The notes under the pieces: generated by a model | What the model was told of the DNA's origin: nothing | The model's input: the letters and a program-made list of their open reading frames with translations, nothing else | Databases searched by the model: none | Translations under genes and position numbers: made by a program | NCBI RefSeq assembly: GCF_001306915.1 | Contig: NZ_LJTC01000008.1 | Span: forward strand, 248,001 to 312,000 | DNA length: 64,000 nt | DNA from: Pseudoalteromonas lipolytica | GTDB lineage: Bacteria > Pseudomonadota > Gammaproteobacteria > Enterobacterales > Alteromonadaceae | Direction of reading: 5' to 3' | Shown here: piece after piece, positions 45,972 through 54,743 of the stretch | Layout: every line of letters starts with the position of its first letter | Numbering within the stretch: position 1 is the stretch's first letter

Positions 45972-45990
45972 AATGATAATTGTTATCATT
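45972..45990. promoter_or_regulatory. Strong Fur box in the divergent exbB/ECF-sigma promoter
   Basis: AATGATAATTGTTATCATT has perfect 8-bp inverted arms around TTG and matches the 19-bp Fur consensus very closely. It lies 25 nt upstream of the sigma-factor start codon and is the likely iron control point for both sides. Confidence 0.88.
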
Positions 45991-46014
45991 TGCCGTTGTT
46001 GGTAGGGAACCGCA

Positions 46015-46518
46015 GTGCTTAATTACACCGGTATGGATCTATTTGTTCGCGACAATCAATTTTGGTTATTAAGGTTTTTACAGAAGAAACTTAACCTTCA
46101 TTGCCATCATGATGCACAAGACCTTTCACAAGACACATTTATTCGTGCTCTGACTTCGTCAATTGATTTATTTGAAGTGAAAGAACCCCGTGCTTACCTT
46201 GCTACAATTGCAAATCGTTTAATTATCGATAAAGCAAGACGTAAACGCATTGAGCAAGCCTACCTTGAAGCCCAGTTAGAGTCTTCACAAGAATATGCCC
46301 CTTCGTGTGAAGAAGTGCATGAAATGATTCAAAAACTAGAGGCGTTATCGCGCTTACTTGAAGGGTTAGCAGATAAACCAAGGCGCGCATTCTTAATGGC
46401 AAGGTTAGATGGTCTGAAGTATCAAGAAATTGCTCAGGAACTGAATATATCGGTGAGTATGGTGCAAAAATATATCGCTCAAACATTGCTTCATTGTCAC
46501 AGTCAATTACTCGATTAA
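46015..46518 (+). CDS. ECF sigma factor (FecI/HasI type), first copy
   Basis: 167 aa, GTG start with AGGGA 6 nt upstream. Sigma region 2 is seen in HHDAQDLSQDTFIRALTS and region 4 in YQEIAQELNISVSMVQKYIA, the iron-starvation sigma pattern. It sits next to a FecR anti-sigma gene (6 nt) and the hasR receptor, so it most likely drives transcription of the hasR-hasA-hasDE operon when receptor signalling is active, like Serratia HasI. It is under the Fur box just upstream. Confidence 0.92.
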   Translation: MLNYTGMDLFVRDNQFWLLRFLQKKLNLHCHHDAQDLSQDTFIRALTSSIDLFEVKEPRAYLATIANRLIIDKARRKRIEQAYLEAQLESSQEYAPSCEEVHEMIQKLEALSRLLEGLADKPRRAFLMARLDGLKYQEIAQELNISVSMVQKYIAQTLLHCHSQLLD

Positions 46519-46524
46519 GCCATA

Positions 46525-47490
46525 ATGTCCGTACAGTACCCAGACTACAAATCTAAGCTTGAACAAGCCGCAAATTGGTGTGTTTTACTCAATTCTGACA
46601 ACTTCACCGATGCCGATATTCAAGCCCATAGTCAGTGGCTCAAAGCCGATCCTGAAAATCAAAAAGCTTACTCAGAATTGCAAGCACTGTGGCGCGAATT
46701 TGACAGCACTGATAACTGCCATTTTGATTCGAAAATCCTCAATAGGGTACTAGATAAAGATAAGCCTAAGTCTAATCATTTTGCTAAATCGGTCGTTTTA
46801 TCGGCACTTTTTGTCGGGTTTGGTCTCATAGCCAGTCATGTAGGTTTAACAGGAATCAGTTCTGATTATTACACTCTAAAAGGGGAGCAAAAAACTGTTG
46901 AGCTTAAAGATGGCTCCATACTGACTCTCAACGCGCAAACCCAAGTGGATATAGAATTTAGTTCTAAGCAACGATTGATTAAGTTGAATCAGGGAGAGAT
47001 ACATTTAGTGGCAAAAACTAATTCAAGTTGGCCATTAGTGGTGGAAACAGATAAAGCAACGGCAACAGCCTTGGGGACACAATTTACTGTTAAACGCCAC
47101 GAACAAGATACCTTTGTCGTTGTGAGTGAATCAAAAGTAGAGCTGTGCTATTTACCTGCTCAAAAATGTGTCGTAGGTAAGGAAGGTCAAGCAATGTCAG
47201 TGGCTAATAGTCACCTCATTGGGCCAACAGCTGCAAACCCCGATATAGAATTAGCATGGTTAAATAATAGGTTAGTTGCTAATAATATGAGTTTAGCTAG
47301 GTTATTAAGTTTGCTTGAGCCTCATTATCAAGGCGTTTTTATTTACAACCAATCCGCACTTGAACATATCCGAGTTTCAGGTGTTTACCCAACAGACAAT
47401 ATTGCTATGGCGCTACAGATGATAGCGTCAGAACCCGCGGTGACCCATACCTCTGTCGCTAAGTATTTTGAATATATCTCATTGAAATAA
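46525..47490 (+). CDS. FecR-type anti-sigma/regulator (HasS-like), first copy
   Basis: 321 aa. An N-terminal cytoplasmic sigma-binding domain (DUF4880-like, ~10-55; QAANWCVLLNSDNFTDADIQ), one membrane helix (~90-108), a periplasmic FecR domain (~115-210; QKTVELKDGSILTLNAQTQV) and a C-terminal STN-contact domain (~235-320). It carries the receptor signal to the sigma factor. No twin-arginine motif precedes the membrane helix, unlike the second copy. It starts 6 nt after the sigma stop. Confidence 0.9.
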   Translation: MSVQYPDYKSKLEQAANWCVLLNSDNFTDADIQAHSQWLKADPENQKAYSELQALWREFDSTDNCHFDSKILNRVLDKDKPKSNHFAKSVVLSALFVGFGLIASHVGLTGISSDYYTLKGEQKTVELKDGSILTLNAQTQVDIEFSSKQRLIKLNQGEIHLVAKTNSSWPLVVETDKATATALGTQFTVKRHEQDTFVVVSESKVELCYLPAQKCVVGKEGQAMSVANSHLIGPTAANPDIELAWLNNRLVANNMSLARLLSLLEPHYQGVFIYNQSALEHIRVSGVYPTDNIAMALQMIASEPAVTHTSVAKYFEYISLK

Positions 47491-47535
47491 AATAAGTTAT
47501 AAAATTATTTTCATTAATTAATAAATTTTATTACT

Positions 47536-47556
47536 GCTTTTTGATTTTGCTGCGTC
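47536..47556 (+). promoter_or_regulatory. Candidate ECF-sigma promoter of the hasR operon
   Basis: A stretch GCTTTTTGATTTTGCTGCGT ends in a CGTC that lies 36 nt before the hasR ATG. A similar stretch with CGTT sits at nearly the same distance upstream of the second receptor (59368-59387). CGT-type -10 boxes are typical of many ECF sigma factors. Both the match and the function are tentative. Confidence 0.3.
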
Positions 47557-47591
47557 CTATTAATAGCTCTAAAAAATAATGAGAACTATTT

Positions 47592-50096
47592 ATGTTAAAA
47601 GGCCGCTTATCGCGTTTAATTTTTACAGTCTTGCTATGCCTGCAATTTACATTTTCTGCAAAGGTGTTAGCGGATCAAGCCCACCAACTTGATATACCGC
47701 AAGGTAGTTTGGCTGAGGCACTTAATACATTTGCCCTCCAAACAGGCATCTTGCTGCAGTTTGATCCTAAGCAAGTTGGCGATCTGCAATCAACTGGTCT
47801 AAAAGGGGAATTCGAACTTGATACAGGATTCCAACAGCTTCTCTTAGGGACTGGCTTGTATGCCGAGAAAACGGCTAATGGAAGTTATGTTATACGTGTA
47901 CTCTTAGCCCAATCAAATGGTGATATTTTACTCGATACCTTAGAAGTTCAGGCTACATCTAATAAGCGTATAGAAATTTATCAATCAGCCTCTTCAAATA
48001 CTCAACTTGATCAAGCTCAGCTTCAACGTATTGCCCCACGTGATACATCAGATATTTTCTATAACGTTTCAGGTGTTACCACTTCCCAAACTCGGCAGGA
48101 GCCTGGGGTTGCAGTAAATGTTCGTGGCTTACAAGATTTTGGTCGAGTTAATGTGATGATTGACGGAGCTAGGCAGAACTTCAAACGAAGTGGTCATGGT
48201 GCTAATGGGATGGTTTATTTAGATCCTCAATTACTGTCGAGTGTCGAAATTGCAAAGGGACCAGTAGGCGAAAGTGGTGGTGCTGGCGCGATTGCTGGTG
48301 TTGTAAATTTTAAAACGCTTGAATTTGATGATTTGGCGGCTCCCGGTAAAGATCATGGTACTAAGCTAGCCATTTCATCTGGCAACAATGCCTATCACAT
48401 GCAAGGCTTATTAGCGTCTACTGTGCGTGTGGGAAAAGATCTAGAACTTGTTGCTGCGGTAGGGCATAAGAATGTTGGCCGTTTTAAGCCAGGCCAACAT
48501 GGTGGTAATGCTGATTCTAGTAATTACTTTAGCGCAATGAGTAACTTTACCGAGCAAGATAACTGGTCGTCATTACTCAAAGCTGATTACACAATAAATA
48601 AAGAGCAGTCAGTAAAACTTAGCTATATCGGCTTTTATGGCAACTTTGAAGAAGGCTCAACGACATCAGTAGATGCAGAGCCCGAAAGTAGCAGTTCACT
48701 TAATAACGATACGATTAAATTAGATTACACATGGGCTGCAAACTCAAATTACCTCAATCTTAATGCCAGTGTTTATTACAACCGCACTCAAATGCGTCAG
48801 CATGTTTATGAAATGGGAGAAAGCAGCAATCCCTACGGCGAGTTTAAATTGCAATATGAAACCAACACCCTAGGTATGGTTGTTGATAATCTTGCCTTTT
48901 TTAGTCTCAAGCATGATTGGTTAACACAACATGAGTCATTGTTATTAGTTACTTTAGGCGGCGAGTATTTTAAAGACTGGACAGAGCCTCAAGCAATACA
49001 GCAAACGCCTGGAACTGGCGACCCATCTTGGTTTACAGGTGCAACCCCTGAAGGTGATCGCTCTCTTGGCAGTGCTTATATTCAAGCTGAGTGGCAATAC
49101 GGCGAGCATTTTTCTTTTGAATCAGGTTTGCGCTATGAGCAATTTTCACTGCAAGGAGGTGGAGAAATATACTCTGGTTACATTCTTAACCCTCCCGGAG
49201 TTTCGCCTAGTCGCACTTTGATCTATACCGACTTTGAAGTTGACCGGCATGAAAATTACCTTTCACCAAATATGCGTTTAGCCTATCGCTTTAACGATAA
49301 AATACAAGGCTACTTAAGTTCAGCTCAGGCAGTCAGGCCGCCTGAAATCACAGAGACCTTATTATTTGGTGCTCATGTTGGTAACTCTTTCCCTTTTTAC
49401 CCAAACCCTGGACTTGAAGCTGAAGAAGCTTGGAATAATGAAATTGGTCTTAATTTTGAGTTGCTTGATATAGCCAAAGGCCACGATTTATACATTAAAA
49501 CAGCGTGGTTCGAAAATACCATCGATAACTTTATTGTCCAAGGTCGCGTGATGAGACCTACTTCTATTGATGACAATGGAATGACACTGAGTTATGTCAA
49601 TTTACAAGATGAAATCCGTTTTGATGGCCTTGAACTGCAAGCTGATTATGAATCAAAAAGGCTATTTGCTGAGCTTAATTACACCAAAATGAATGTTGAC
49701 CTTGGCAAGGGAGGCTATGATCCATTTCCTCTAGGCAGCCAAGTAGGTTATCCAGAAACAAGTATGGGTCAAGCTGGATCGGGAAGCTTGAACTATATCC
49801 CTCCACCAAAACACAGTGGTGCATTGACCCTAGGCTTAAAGTTATTTGAAGACACTTTAAAGTTAGGCGCTCGAATGCGTTACGAAGATAACGACGGTCG
49901 TGGTGGCAGCGCTTATGAAGACGTTGTTGACTGGCAAGTTTATGACTTTTGGTTGGAATATCAATTCACATCACAGTTTAAATTACGTATGTCGGTCGAC
50001 AACCTGACCGATCTCAATTATGCCGAAGCAAATGGTACTTCATATTGGATTGCGCCTGGGCGCACCGCCACTGCTCAATTAACCGCAACATTTTAA
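47592..50096 (+). CDS. hasR: HasR-type TonB-dependent heme/hemophore receptor with signalling domain
   Basis: 834 aa. Signal peptide (1-~27), STN signalling domain (~30-105; LDIPQGSLAEALNTFALQTG), plug (~130-240; VNVRGLQDFGRVNVMIDGAR, typical of HasR) and a 22-strand barrel ending in Phe. His ~202 in the plug (RSGHGANG) and His ~595 in the extracellular loop between the FRAP-like VRPPEI and the NPNL-like PNPGLE fit the two heme ligands of Serratia HasR. It heads the operon that contains hasA and takes heme from the hemophore. Its STN domain should signal to the FecR protein encoded upstream. Confidence 0.9.
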   Translation: MLKGRLSRLIFTVLLCLQFTFSAKVLADQAHQLDIPQGSLAEALNTFALQTGILLQFDPKQVGDLQSTGLKGEFELDTGFQQLLLGTGLYAEKTANGSYVIRVLLAQSNGDILLDTLEVQATSNKRIEIYQSASSNTQLDQAQLQRIAPRDTSDIFYNVSGVTTSQTRQEPGVAVNVRGLQDFGRVNVMIDGARQNFKRSGHGANGMVYLDPQLLSSVEIAKGPVGESGGAGAIAGVVNFKTLEFDDLAAPGKDHGTKLAISSGNNAYHMQGLLASTVRVGKDLELVAAVGHKNVGRFKPGQHGGNADSSNYFSAMSNFTEQDNWSSLLKADYTINKEQSVKLSYIGFYGNFEEGSTTSVDAEPESSSSLNNDTIKLDYTWAANSNYLNLNASVYYNRTQMRQHVYEMGESSNPYGEFKLQYETNTLGMVVDNLAFFSLKHDWLTQHESLLLVTLGGEYFKDWTEPQAIQQTPGTGDPSWFTGATPEGDRSLGSAYIQAEWQYGEHFSFESGLRYEQFSLQGGGEIYSGYILNPPGVSPSRTLIYTDFEVDRHENYLSPNMRLAYRFNDKIQGYLSSAQAVRPPEITETLLFGAHVGNSFPFYPNPGLEAEEAWNNEIGLNFELLDIAKGHDLYIKTAWFENTIDNFIVQGRVMRPTSIDDNGMTLSYVNLQDEIRFDGLELQADYESKRLFAELNYTKMNVDLGKGGYDPFPLGSQVGYPETSMGQAGSGSLNYIPPPKHSGALTLGLKLFEDTLKLGARMRYEDNDGRGGSAYEDVVDWQVYDFWLEYQFTSQFKLRMSVDNLTDLNYAEANGTSYWIAPGRTATAQLTATF

Positions 50097-50113
50097 ATAA
50101 TAAAGGAATAAAA

Positions 50114-52048
50114 ATGCGACATACCTTTAAGCTAGCCCTTATTACCAGTGCATTGTTTAGCGCAAATCTTGCAAGTGCAGCTGAAATTAACCTACAACAA
50201 TTACATGCATTTGGTACACCGCAGACCATTATGATGGGCGGCGATAAAGGCATGATGCCTGCAAAACCACCGACATTAAATACCCATAATGGTAAATTGA
50301 TAGGTACTTTTCTTTCTGGTGGTGGTAGTGACTTTGCCACGCTAACGCAGTCGGGTATTTATAGCTTCACTCCCCAATTAACCGAAGGCGAGTTGACCGA
50401 CTACATCACATATATAAACGAAGTTAATAACGACACGCTAGCCTTTGTAACGAATACCGTGGTTGATAGTCAGGGAGTTGTTTACGGTGGCGCAAACAGA
50501 ACATTATTCAAATGGAGTGAAGGCGAAGTAATAGAGGATGCACTATCGCATTTGGATCTCTCTAGTATTAATGGGGGAGACTTCCGAGTACAAGGCTTGA
50601 TGACGATAGATGCACAAGACAACATCTATTTTGCCGCTTATGAACGAGGTAGTGATTATAGTGCATTACTGCGCCTTAATAGTGAAGGTGAAATCGCTGT
50701 ACTGATTGACTTTAGCCGTGATGAATATAAACAAGGCAATATTTTTACTAAAGGTGAAGCGCCTGCCTCACTGATATACAGTGAACAAGATAATGCGATT
50801 TATGGCCTTGCACATAAATCTTCAAAGTCTGATGGAGCAGGCAGTACCGAAGGCTTAGAAGATGGCGACTTCCCAAGCGGCACCCTGTTTAAGCTAGATT
50901 TAACCAATGTTAAAAAGGATGGCAGCTCAGAAGTACAAATTTTAAAAACCTTTTCTAATAACCTACATGGTCTTATCGATGACCATACCTTAGCAACTAA
51001 TTCGTTAGTCGAAAGCGGTGATTGGTTATACGGAACGTCAGCTAAAACAGTATGGCGTGCCCACAAAACCAATTTACACGCATTTACCGTGTTACATACA
51101 TTTGGTTCAGAACAAGATGAAGCAGAAATAAACCTAAATGGTAAAACACCGGCGGGTCAACTTGTAGTTGCAGCAGATGGAAATATTTATGGTACAACAA
51201 CCGCCGGAGGCAGTGACGATAATTCAGGTGTGCTATTTCGCATTAATCTAAGTACAGACGCACGTGACCTTGATAAAGAGCAAGACAATTTTCAGCTTGT
51301 ACTCCACTTTGCAGATCAAGCCTCACCTTTACCAGTAGGTTTAACTGCTGGTGCGCTAGTGAATGGCGAACAAATTATTTACGGTGCCACCAATGGCGAC
51401 GCGATAAACGACACAGGAAGCGTATATCAATTCACTTTAAAAGAGCATGCCTTGGAGTTTAATACTCAAACCACTGAAATAACTTTAGGAGAGAGTGTTG
51501 AAGTCAACTGGCAGTCAACCAACTTAAGCCAATGTACTGCCAGTGGCGATTGGCAAGGTGCAAAAGAAGCCAGTGGTACTGAATCAATTGAGCCAAGCTC
51601 TGAAGGTGAAAAATCTTATTTATTAAGTTGCCAAGACACTGACCAAAAACCACATGTTCAGTTAGTTAATGTGGTTGTAAATCCAAAACCAGAGCTGAAC
51701 TTTACTTCTTCAGTTACCGAAATCACCTTAGGAGAAGGCGTAGAGTTAAATTGGCAAACATCTAACTTAAGCCAATGTACGGCTAGTGGTGACTGGGAAG
51801 GTACAAAAGAAACCAGTGGTACCGAAACTATCGAGCCAAGCACTGATGGCAACAAATCATACATTCTAACTTGCCAAGATAACGACCAAACTGACTATGT
51901 TCAAACTTTGGATATTTTAGTTAATCCTGCACCAGAACCAGAGCCTGAACCAGAAGATAATAGCAGCAGTGGTGGGGCATTTGGCGGTGTAATCTTGGCT
52001 CTTGGTTTATTAATTGGTAGACGCTTTCGTAACAAAATTAAAAGCTAA
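50114..52048 (+). CDS. GloVer-repeat protein with two Ig-like domains and GlyGly-CTERM-like tail
   Basis: 644 aa from ATG 50114 (AAGGA upstream; a longer frame into hasR is spurious). Signal peptide to about residue 22, then several GloVer-type repeats of TIGR03803 style (NIYGTTTAGGSDDNSGVLF, SVYQF). From ~455 come two 81-residue Ig-like copies, each with a Cys pair (LSQCTASGDW ... LSCQD). The C-terminus is a Gly-rich motif, one hydrophobic helix and Arg/Lys residues (SGGAFGGVILALGLLIGRR), the pattern of rhombosortase substrates. It lies between hasR and hasA. Its function is unknown; surface anchoring is inferred. Confidence 0.75.
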   Translation: MRHTFKLALITSALFSANLASAAEINLQQLHAFGTPQTIMMGGDKGMMPAKPPTLNTHNGKLIGTFLSGGGSDFATLTQSGIYSFTPQLTEGELTDYITYINEVNNDTLAFVTNTVVDSQGVVYGGANRTLFKWSEGEVIEDALSHLDLSSINGGDFRVQGLMTIDAQDNIYFAAYERGSDYSALLRLNSEGEIAVLIDFSRDEYKQGNIFTKGEAPASLIYSEQDNAIYGLAHKSSKSDGAGSTEGLEDGDFPSGTLFKLDLTNVKKDGSSEVQILKTFSNNLHGLIDDHTLATNSLVESGDWLYGTSAKTVWRAHKTNLHAFTVLHTFGSEQDEAEINLNGKTPAGQLVVAADGNIYGTTTAGGSDDNSGVLFRINLSTDARDLDKEQDNFQLVLHFADQASPLPVGLTAGALVNGEQIIYGATNGDAINDTGSVYQFTLKEHALEFNTQTTEITLGESVEVNWQSTNLSQCTASGDWQGAKEASGTESIEPSSEGEKSYLLSCQDTDQKPHVQLVNVVVNPKPELNFTSSVTEITLGEGVELNWQTSNLSQCTASGDWEGTKETSGTETIEPSTDGNKSYILTCQDNDQTDYVQTLDILVNPAPEPEPEPEDNSSSGGAFGGVILALGLLIGRRFRNKIKS

Positions 52049-52071
52049 ATTAGCAACCAGTTTTGCTAATT
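52048..52071 (+). repeat. 9-bp hairpin after the first GloVer gene
   Basis: AATTAGCAA and TTGCTAATT pair perfectly around CCAGTT, directly at the stop codon of the preceding gene. It could be an mRNA-end structure. No strong T-tract follows. Confidence 0.55.
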
Positions 52072-52076
52072 AACCC

Positions 52077-52110
52077 AGTCATATCAATCTGGCGCGCAAT
52101 TGATATGACT
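52077..52110 (+). repeat. 12-bp perfect hairpin upstream of hasA
   Basis: AGTCATATCAAT pairs with ATTGATATGACT around a 10-nt GC-rich loop, 44 nt before the hasA start. Without a T-tract it looks more like an mRNA-stabilising or processing element than a terminator. Confidence 0.65.
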
Positions 52111-52154
52111 ATTTCAGACCTCTTGGTCATTACAAAAACAGAAAAGGAAATATT

Positions 52155-52793
52155 ATGTCTATACAAGTTTCATATGGTGCAAATTATAGCTACGGCAGTT
52201 TAAATGACTTTTTCACCTACGCAAGTGAGTTTTTTACCGATACAACTTACGATGAAAGCATTGGTAGTTTCGCTGGTACTGAAAATCCAGATCCTATTGT
52301 AGATTTAGGTTTTTGGGGGAGCTTTGGCACATTCTCTGGCACGCAATTTGTGCAAGAGGGCACTTCAAGCGATGGCAGCCTAGGCTTTATCATTCAGGCT
52401 GCTGATGGCTCTTACTTAGATTACACCTTCTTCTCTAGCCCATCTCATACAATTTACGGTGAAATTGCCTCAATTTCCTTTGGTTACGGCATCACTCAAG
52501 ATGCTAACGGTGAATACAGCTTCACTGATGAGTTAGTTAGTTTCGATGGTCTAGATACCATAGGCCTAAATGCCGGTATTGATGCAAGCGGCAATGTGAT
52601 TGACCGTACAACCGGTGACAATACCACCCATAACATTGTAGATGGCTTAAAAGATGCGGAGTTTGATTACTTCACTACTTTACTATCTGACAATGGAATT
52701 GACTTAACCCTAAACGACACTGGTGCTGCTAGCTTTGCATCACTTGAGACTATTGGTGTTTCAAGCTTTGTCGAATACGAACTCGTTGCATAA
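52155..52793 (+). CDS. hasA: HasA-type secreted hemophore
   Basis: 212 aa, no N-terminal signal, no cysteine. HasA proteins leave the cell by a type I exporter and take heme from hemoglobin. The diagnostic block LDYTFFSSPSHTIYGE aligns with the Serratia heme loop, placing the Tyr ligand at Y90 and its partner His at H98, with the same 8-residue spacing. The C-terminus ends ELVA, as in ABC-exported hemophores. There is no His in the first loop region (~26-45), where Serratia HasA has His32. Ribosome site AAAAGGAAA. It lies between two GloVer genes, with hasDE following. Confidence 0.9.
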   Translation: MSIQVSYGANYSYGSLNDFFTYASEFFTDTTYDESIGSFAGTENPDPIVDLGFWGSFGTFSGTQFVQEGTSSDGSLGFIIQAADGSYLDYTFFSSPSHTIYGEIASISFGYGITQDANGEYSFTDELVSFDGLDTIGLNAGIDASGNVIDRTTGDNTTHNIVDGLKDAEFDYFTTLLSDNGIDLTLNDTGAASFASLETIGVSSFVEYELVA

Positions 52794-52800
52794 TCTAACT

Positions 52801-52823
52801 GCACTGTAGCTTTGCTGCAGTGC
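52801..52823 (+). repeat. Hairpin directly after hasA
   Basis: GCACTG and CAGTGC pair, with an inner AGC/GCT after one mismatch and a TTT loop, 7 nt past the hasA stop. The following sequence is not a clean T-tract. It may act as a partial terminator or as a 3' stabiliser of the hasA message. Confidence 0.6.
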
Positions 52824-52847
52824 TACTTAAAATTTATTGAGCTAGCT

Positions 52848-54743
52848 ATGAAAACACTCTGCATTTTTTTATTCACTTTGCCGCTTTCTTGTTTTGCTAC
52901 CACGGCGGTTGACGATGTTAGTGTAAATTACCTGACTTCACTTCATTATAGTGGCCCTGAAGGTTGGCCTACGGCAGGGAAACCCTATGCCCCCCCTATC
53001 TATAATGCTGAGCGAGACCAACTGCTGGGAATATCATCCACAGGACATGTAGATATTTTTGGTAACGACACTAGGGCAGCAAATATGTGGGGGCTGGCGC
53101 CGGTGCAAGGTCATTATTTTTCTTTGGCTAAAGATATTAAATCATACGTGGGTTTTGCTGAGCATCCACAGCTCGATAGGCTTTATAGTATTGATTTAGA
53201 TGGTAACATTTTTTATGTCCACTCAGATGGCAGCAATAAAAATATTGTTTTTGATAACAGTGAGGAAGAGCTTAGCAGTCAACCTAACGTTCAGCCTATT
53301 TTTGATCAGCAGGGGAGGCTACTGTTTATAGACACTGACGGAGAATCTTACTCGCGGTTAATGCGCTTAGACGCCGATAACACCCTGATTGAACTGCATA
53401 GTTTTAACAATAACCCGCATGGCTATTATACTGGTGCGGGAGGTATGTTATTGAGTGGTAATACATTATTTGGCTATTTGGCCTACCCCAGAGGCACACC
53501 ATTTTTAGATACACTCTCGATTGATGATGATTTTATTGTCGGCGCCCTCTACGCAATGGACTTAAGTAACGACCCAGTACAAAGCCCTGAAATTATACAC
53601 GAGTTTACCTTAGCCGAGGGAGAAGTTCCGTGGACAAGAGGTGAAGCTGCGCGTATAGCCACCTATTTGGTTGAAGACCAACAAGGTTATTTATACGGCA
53701 CCACGTCGGTAGGTACATGTAAAACAAAAGGAATAATCGTTCACAATCAGCAAGAGGCAAAATTTGATAATGGCATTTGTGGTGGTAGCTATGACTTATA
53801 TTCTGTGACCGATAAAGAAAACCTCATCCATACAGAATATCCTCATTATGATGGCAGTAACCCTTTTGGCTCTGTATTTAGAGTAAAAAAAGATGGTTCT
53901 GATTTTGTGTTAGTGCATACATTTAGTGACCTAGATGGCAGTCAGCCCCGCGGACCAATGGCTATTACGGACAATGGCTACCTTTATGGTACAACGATGG
54001 GGGGCGGTGTCCATAAAGATGAAGTTATAAACGTAAAGCAAGGTAACCCCTATCCTTCACAATTTGGGGAAGTAACCGGGAATGGCACCATTTATCGCAT
54101 TCGCCTCGCAGATATTAAAGTTGAAAATGGCGTGGTCGTTGAAAGTGGTTTTGAACATGTACACTCTTTTAAAGCGGGGATAGATGTTGATGCCGACGGC
54201 AAAGTGCCAACCGGTATTATGTTAGCTGCAAACGGTAACTTATACGGCACCACCTTATATGGTGGCCGAGGGTACACCGATAATTCTGGTAATAAATACC
54301 TCAATGATAAATTCGGTACTGTATTTGAAGTAGATTTAAGTGCTCAACAGCCGACAGGCTCAGTGTCAATCAGCATAACTCCAGGGTCTATAAAGCAAGG
54401 AGAGCAAGCCGAAGTGACTTGGTCCAGTTTCAATGCAACAGACTGTAAAGCAACGGGGGAAACAGTGATTGGCGACTGGCAACCTGATTCGCCACTAGAG
54501 CCGCAAGGCAGTATGGTTATTTCGCCACAGACAGGGGTTTATACATTGACAGTTAATTGTAAGGATAGCGATGTGAATAGTCGTTTTGCTGCCCTAGCAA
54601 CCTTGTATGTGGATGCAGAAGCAAAAGCAAAAGACAGTGAGTCACTTAGCTATGGTAATGGCGGCAGTTTAGACTGGCGTTGGCTGTTTTTGTTAACTGC
54701 GGCAGCATTGTTTAAACCAGTTCGTACAACGAGGTTTAAATGA
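52848..54743 (+). CDS. Second GloVer-repeat protein with Ig-like domain and GlyGly-CTERM-like tail
   Basis: 631 aa from ATG 52848, which exposes a signal peptide (MKTLCIFLFTLPLSCFA). GloVer-type repeats recur through the body: YLYGTTMGGGVHKDE, NLYGTTLYGGRGYTDN, KFGTVFEVDLS. One Ig-like domain with a Cys pair follows (~515-600; VTWSSFNATDCKATGE, TVNCKDSD). The tail (GNGGSLDWRWLFLLTAAALF plus basic residues) fits GlyGly-CTERM. It is homologous to the gene on the other side of hasA and overlaps hasD by 4 nt, so it belongs to the hemophore operon. Function is unknown. Confidence 0.75.
   Translation: MKTLCIFLFTLPLSCFATTAVDDVSVNYLTSLHYSGPEGWPTAGKPYAPPIYNAERDQLLGISSTGHVDIFGNDTRAANMWGLAPVQGHYFSLAKDIKSYVGFAEHPQLDRLYSIDLDGNIFYVHSDGSNKNIVFDNSEEELSSQPNVQPIFDQQGRLLFIDTDGESYSRLMRLDADNTLIELHSFNNNPHGYYTGAGGMLLSGNTLFGYLAYPRGTPFLDTLSIDDDFIVGALYAMDLSNDPVQSPEIIHEFTLAEGEVPWTRGEAARIATYLVEDQQGYLYGTTSVGTCKTKGIIVHNQQEAKFDNGICGGSYDLYSVTDKENLIHTEYPHYDGSNPFGSVFRVKKDGSDFVLVHTFSDLDGSQPRGPMAITDNGYLYGTTMGGGVHKDEVINVKQGNPYPSQFGEVTGNGTIYRIRLADIKVENGVVVESGFEHVHSFKAGIDVDADGKVPTGIMLAANGNLYGTTLYGGRGYTDNSGNKYLNDKFGTVFEVDLSAQQPTGSVSISITPGSIKQGEQAEVTWSSFNATDCKATGETVIGDWQPDSPLEPQGSMVISPQTGVYTLTVNCKDSDVNSRFAALATLYVDAEAKAKDSESLSYGNGGSLDWRWLFLLTAAALFKPVRTTRFK

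Noticed and set aside
47574..47590. AATAATGAGAACTATTT just before hasR as a Fur box
   Set aside because: Only one half resembles the consensus and it overlaps the ribosome-binding region; not strong enough to list.
50045..50113. In-frame upstream extension of the first GloVer gene overlapping the hasR 3' end
   Set aside because: It overlaps hasR and lacks a ribosome site; the ATG at 50114 has AAGGA and begins a proper signal peptide.
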